DNA of 7,474 bases, taken from the NCBI GenBank assembly GCA_013695005.1, contig JACDBJ010000019.1, forward strand, positions 1-7,474, read 5' to 3'. This DNA comes from Pseudonocardiales bacterium. Its GTDB lineage: Bacteria; Actinomycetota; Actinomycetes; Mycobacteriales; Pseudonocardiaceae. The position numbers were made by a program, and so were the translations under genes. Below the pieces are notes generated by a model. That model worked only from the letters and a program-made list of their open reading frames with translations, did no database searches and was not told the DNA's origin. Shown piece after piece: positions 6,154 through 7,474 of this stretch; within the stretch, counting starts at the first letter, position 1, and the number at the start of each line of letters is the position of its first letter.

Positions 6154-6366
6154 GTCTCCACCTAGCTCACTCTCACCTGCCTCCAGGCTACGACTGCCGT
6201 CGAGTCGATCCCCTAACGCGGAATCCCCGCGGCCCACCGGTGGTTGGGGGTAGAGCCCGCACACGGCGCCCGACGGTCGCAGGGCCATCCCCGATGACCG
6301 ACGGGCACGGCGCCCATAGCGTCGTCGTACGCCGGAACCGATCCGGACCATCGAAAGGAGAAGGCC
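6154..6366. promoter_or_regulatory. Shared divergent promoter region
   Basis: This 213-bp region separates the zinc-ribbon gene (minus) from the DUF7455 gene (plus). On the plus strand TAGCGT (6317-6322) with GATGAC (6293-6298) 18 nt upstream makes a reasonable sigma-70 promoter, predicting a start near 6329 and a leader of about 38 nt. On the minus strand TAGCCT (6190-6185) is a weak -10 candidate with no clear -35. Between them lies a perfect 10-bp palindrome CCACCGGTGG (6234-6243), suitably placed for a regulator acting on both genes. Assignments are by eye. Confidence 0.45.
6354..6360 (+). promoter_or_regulatory. Ribosome-binding site of the DUF7455 gene
   Basis: AAAGGAG lies 6 nt before the ATG at 6367, a strong match to the 16S rRNA tail. 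It fixes the start of this very short gene. Confidence 0.75.
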
Positions 6367-6561
6367 ATGCACACGGTTGCCGACTGGCCAGCCCAGACCG
6401 AAGAGCCCACAGCCCCCGACCGCTGCGACCGGTGCTCGGCCGCCGCCAAGTTCAAGGCGGTGTTCGCCTCGGGTGGCGAGCTGCACTTCTGCGGCCACCA
6501 CGCCCACGAGCACGAGGCCAAGCTGCTCGAACAGGACGTCGACCTCCGCGCCGTCGCCTGA
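6367..6561 (+). CDS. DUF7455-type small Cys/His metal-binding protein
   Basis: A 64-aa protein with Cys20-x2-Cys23 (DRCDRCSAAAKFKAVF) and, after GGELH, Cys42-x-His44-His45 followed by EHEAKLLEQ. The pattern 'DRCDRC ... GGEL.FC.HH...HE..L' is the hallmark of a small actinobacterial family. From memory, M. tuberculosis has a member (Rv2708c) in the sigA-sigB interval, so its location near sigA here fits an old neighbourhood. The four Cys/His ligands suggest one bound zinc. No catalytic function is known. Residues 1-17 are variable. The start is set by the AAAGGAG site. The PPOX gene follows after 25 bp but seems to have its own leaderless promoter. Confidence 0.85.
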   Translation: MHTVADWPAQTEEPTAPDRCDRCSAAAKFKAVFASGGELHFCGHHAHEHEAKLLEQDVDLRAVA

Positions 6562-6573
6562 GCTGCCAGCGCC

Positions 6574-6586
6574 TACCCTCCGCGGC
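6574..6586 (+). promoter_or_regulatory. -10 element of a leaderless promoter for the PPOX gene
   Basis: TACCCT (6574-6579) is followed by CCGCGGC (7 nt) and ATG at 6587, with no Shine-Dalgarno. Together with the promoter at 3036 (TAGCCT-GCGCGGT-ATG) it forms a nearly identical pair. It lies in the 25-bp gap after the DUF7455 stop. Confidence 0.5.
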
Positions 6587-7096
6587 ATGCCACCGGAGCC
6601 CAGCCCAGTGTCGAGCCGCCCCGAGATGCCCGGCTACGGCATCCTCGGCCCCGACCAGGGCTCCGGGCTGATGCCGTGGTCGTGGGCCCGGCAGCAGCTG
6701 TCCGAGTCCCGCAACTACTGGGTGTGCACCGTGCGGCCCGACGGCCGCCCGCACGTCATGCCGGTCTGGGGGGTGTGGGACGCCGACGAGCTGTGGTTCT
6801 CCAGCGGGCTGCGCTCGCGCAAGGCGCTGAACCTCGCGCATGACCCGCGGTGCACCGTGGCCACCCAGGACCCGGAAAACCCAGTCGTGGTCGAGGGCAG
6901 CGCGAGCGTGGTCAGCGAGCCCGAGCGGCTGGCGCGGTTCACCGCGGCCAGCAACGCCAAGTACGAGACGGACTATCCCGTCAGCTTCTACGACCCCGCG
7001 GTGAACGGGGTCTACGTCGTGGCGCCGAGGTGGGCATTCGGGCTTCGGCACGAGGACTTCGCCGGCTCACCCACCCGGTGGCGCTTCGACGGCTGA
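6587..7096 (+). CDS. PPOX-class flavin/F420-dependent split-barrel protein
   Basis: A 169-aa protein of the pyridoxamine 5'-phosphate oxidase-like split-barrel superfamily, whose actinobacterial members bind FMN or F420 and reduce or oxidise small molecules. Visible features are WVCTVRPDGRPHVMPVWGVW (about 45-64), the phosphate-binding FSSGLRSRKALNLAHDPRCT (about 71-90), a VVVEGSASVV strand (about 100-109), and the closing PRWAFGL ... TRWRF (about 147-167). The Arg/Ser/Lys cluster in FSSGLRSRKA is the expected cofactor-phosphate site. It lacks the C-terminal substrate-binding part of true PdxH, so pyridoxamine-phosphate oxidase activity is unlikely. Cofactor and substrate are not readable. 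ATG 6587 is preferred; the frame is open back to 6377, but that part overlaps the DUF7455 gene in another frame. The 3' end overlaps the convergent transporter gene by 30 bp. Confidence 0.87.
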   Translation: MPPEPSPVSSRPEMPGYGILGPDQGSGLMPWSWARQQLSESRNYWVCTVRPDGRPHVMPVWGVWDADELWFSSGLRSRKALNLAHDPRCTVATQDPENPVVVEGSASVVSEPERLARFTAASNAKYETDYPVSFYDPAVNGVYVVAPRWAFGLRHEDFAGSPTRWRFDG

Positions 7097-7474
7097 GTCG
7101 GGCTCCTCCGAATCCCGCGAGCGCAGCGCCACGCCGGCGATGACGGCCACGATGCCGGCGGCCTCCACCCAGGTCGGCAGCTGACCCAGCGCGGCCAACC
7201 CGACCACCGCGGCCGTGACGGGCAACAGCGCCAGCAGCACTGCGAAGCGGGCGCGGCCGACCCGCCGCAGCACCACCTGGTCCAGCGCGTAGGGCACCAC
7301 GCTGGACAGCACCCCGACTCCCACGCCGAGCAGCAGCAGCCGCGGTGAGGTCAGGACCGCGCCCGCGGTGAAGGCCAGCGGGGCCAGCACCACCGACGCG
7401 AGCACGAAGCCGACGGCGAGGTCGTCCAGCCCGCTGCCACCGGCCGCGACCCGCTTGCCGAGCACGATGTAGGC
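7067..7474 (-). CDS. EamA/DMT-family transporter, C-terminal half (5' end outside window)
   Basis: The last 135 codons of a minus-strand gene that enters from the right edge. The sequence is strongly hydrophobic, with about four membrane helices: around residues 18-39, 44-65, 75-94 and 101-118 of the visible part. The pattern VPYALDQVVLRRVGRARFAV, then LLALLPVTAAVVGLAALGQL, matches the second EamA repeat of the drug/metabolite transporter superfamily (RhaT/YdcZ-like 10-helix exporters). A charged cytoplasmic tail (RSRDSEEPDSAVEAPPGG) follows. Substrate unknown; relatives export amino acids, sugars, purines or drugs. The stop (TGA, 7069-7067) lies inside the PPOX gene, giving a 30-bp tail-to-tail overlap. 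Confidence 0.88.
   Translation of the reverse strand, partial: AYIVLGKRVAAGGSGLDDLAVGFVLASVVLAPLAFTAGAVLTSPRLLLLGVGVGVLSSVVPYALDQVVLRRVGRARFAVLLALLPVTAAVVGLAALGQLPTWVEAAGIVAVIAGVALRSRDSEEPDSAVEAPPGG

Noticed and set aside
6377..6586. Longer start for the PPOX protein
   Set aside because: The extension overlaps the DUF7455 gene out of frame and has shadow-like Ser/Pro/Arg composition. The -10 and ATG at 6587 fit better.
6154..6588. N-terminal extension of the zinc-ribbon protein to 304 aa
   Set aside because: The extra part is antisense to the DUF7455 gene and covers the promoter region. The GTG at 6153 has a Shine-Dalgarno and directly precedes the Cys motif.

Overview
The window is high-GC DNA with GTG and ATG starts, C/G-rich third codon positions and densely packed genes. 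It carries a suhB - ppgK - sigA block, the order known from mycobacteria. It is chromosomal DNA of an actinomycete. Pseudonocardiales is my best guess at order level, but the sequence alone does not prove it.

Left core block (1-2898): the 5' part of an inositol-monophosphatase gene (suhB, minus strand) diverges from the polyphosphate glucokinase gene ppgK. The two start codons are separated by only 18 bases or fewer, so their promoters must overlap. A 189-bp gap with a good -10 element (TACAAT), a perfect 14-bp palindrome and a possible 8-codon leaderless upstream ORF precedes sigA, the housekeeping sigma factor (464 aa). Next (3049-3408) comes a small two-helix membrane protein with a PLDc_N-like N-terminus and a C-terminal DUF2510 WYPDP motif. 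It appears to be made from a leaderless mRNA.

Accessory insert (about 3409-5615): a decayed 3' fragment of a type I restriction endonuclease R-subunit gene (hsdR). It lacks the whole nuclease and first helicase domain and carries a -1 frameshift between helicase motifs V and VI. It is followed by an apparently intact toxin-antitoxin-like pair: an unrecognised 88-aa protein overlapping by 4 nt a VapC-type PIN-domain toxin with all four acidic residues. No hsdM or hsdS is in the window. The likeliest reading is the scar of a lost restriction-modification system in which the addiction pair survived.

Right block (5674-7474): a minus-strand 159-aa protein with an N-terminal four-cysteine zinc ribbon and a C-terminal helix-turn-helix-like segment, of unknown function. 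It diverges from a 64-aa Cys/His metal-binding protein of the DUF7455 type. Then come a PPOX-class flavin/F420 split-barrel protein (apparently leaderless) and, convergent and overlapping it by 30 bp, the 3' part of an EamA/DMT-family transporter gene.

A recurrent regulatory theme is the arrangement TAnnnT-N7-ATG/GTG without a Shine-Dalgarno sequence. It is seen before ppgK, the DUF2510 gene and the PPOX gene, and at a possible tiny ORF in the sigA leader. No tRNA, rRNA, CRISPR array, insertion sequence or origin is visible, and no gene-free stretch exceeds 300 bases.
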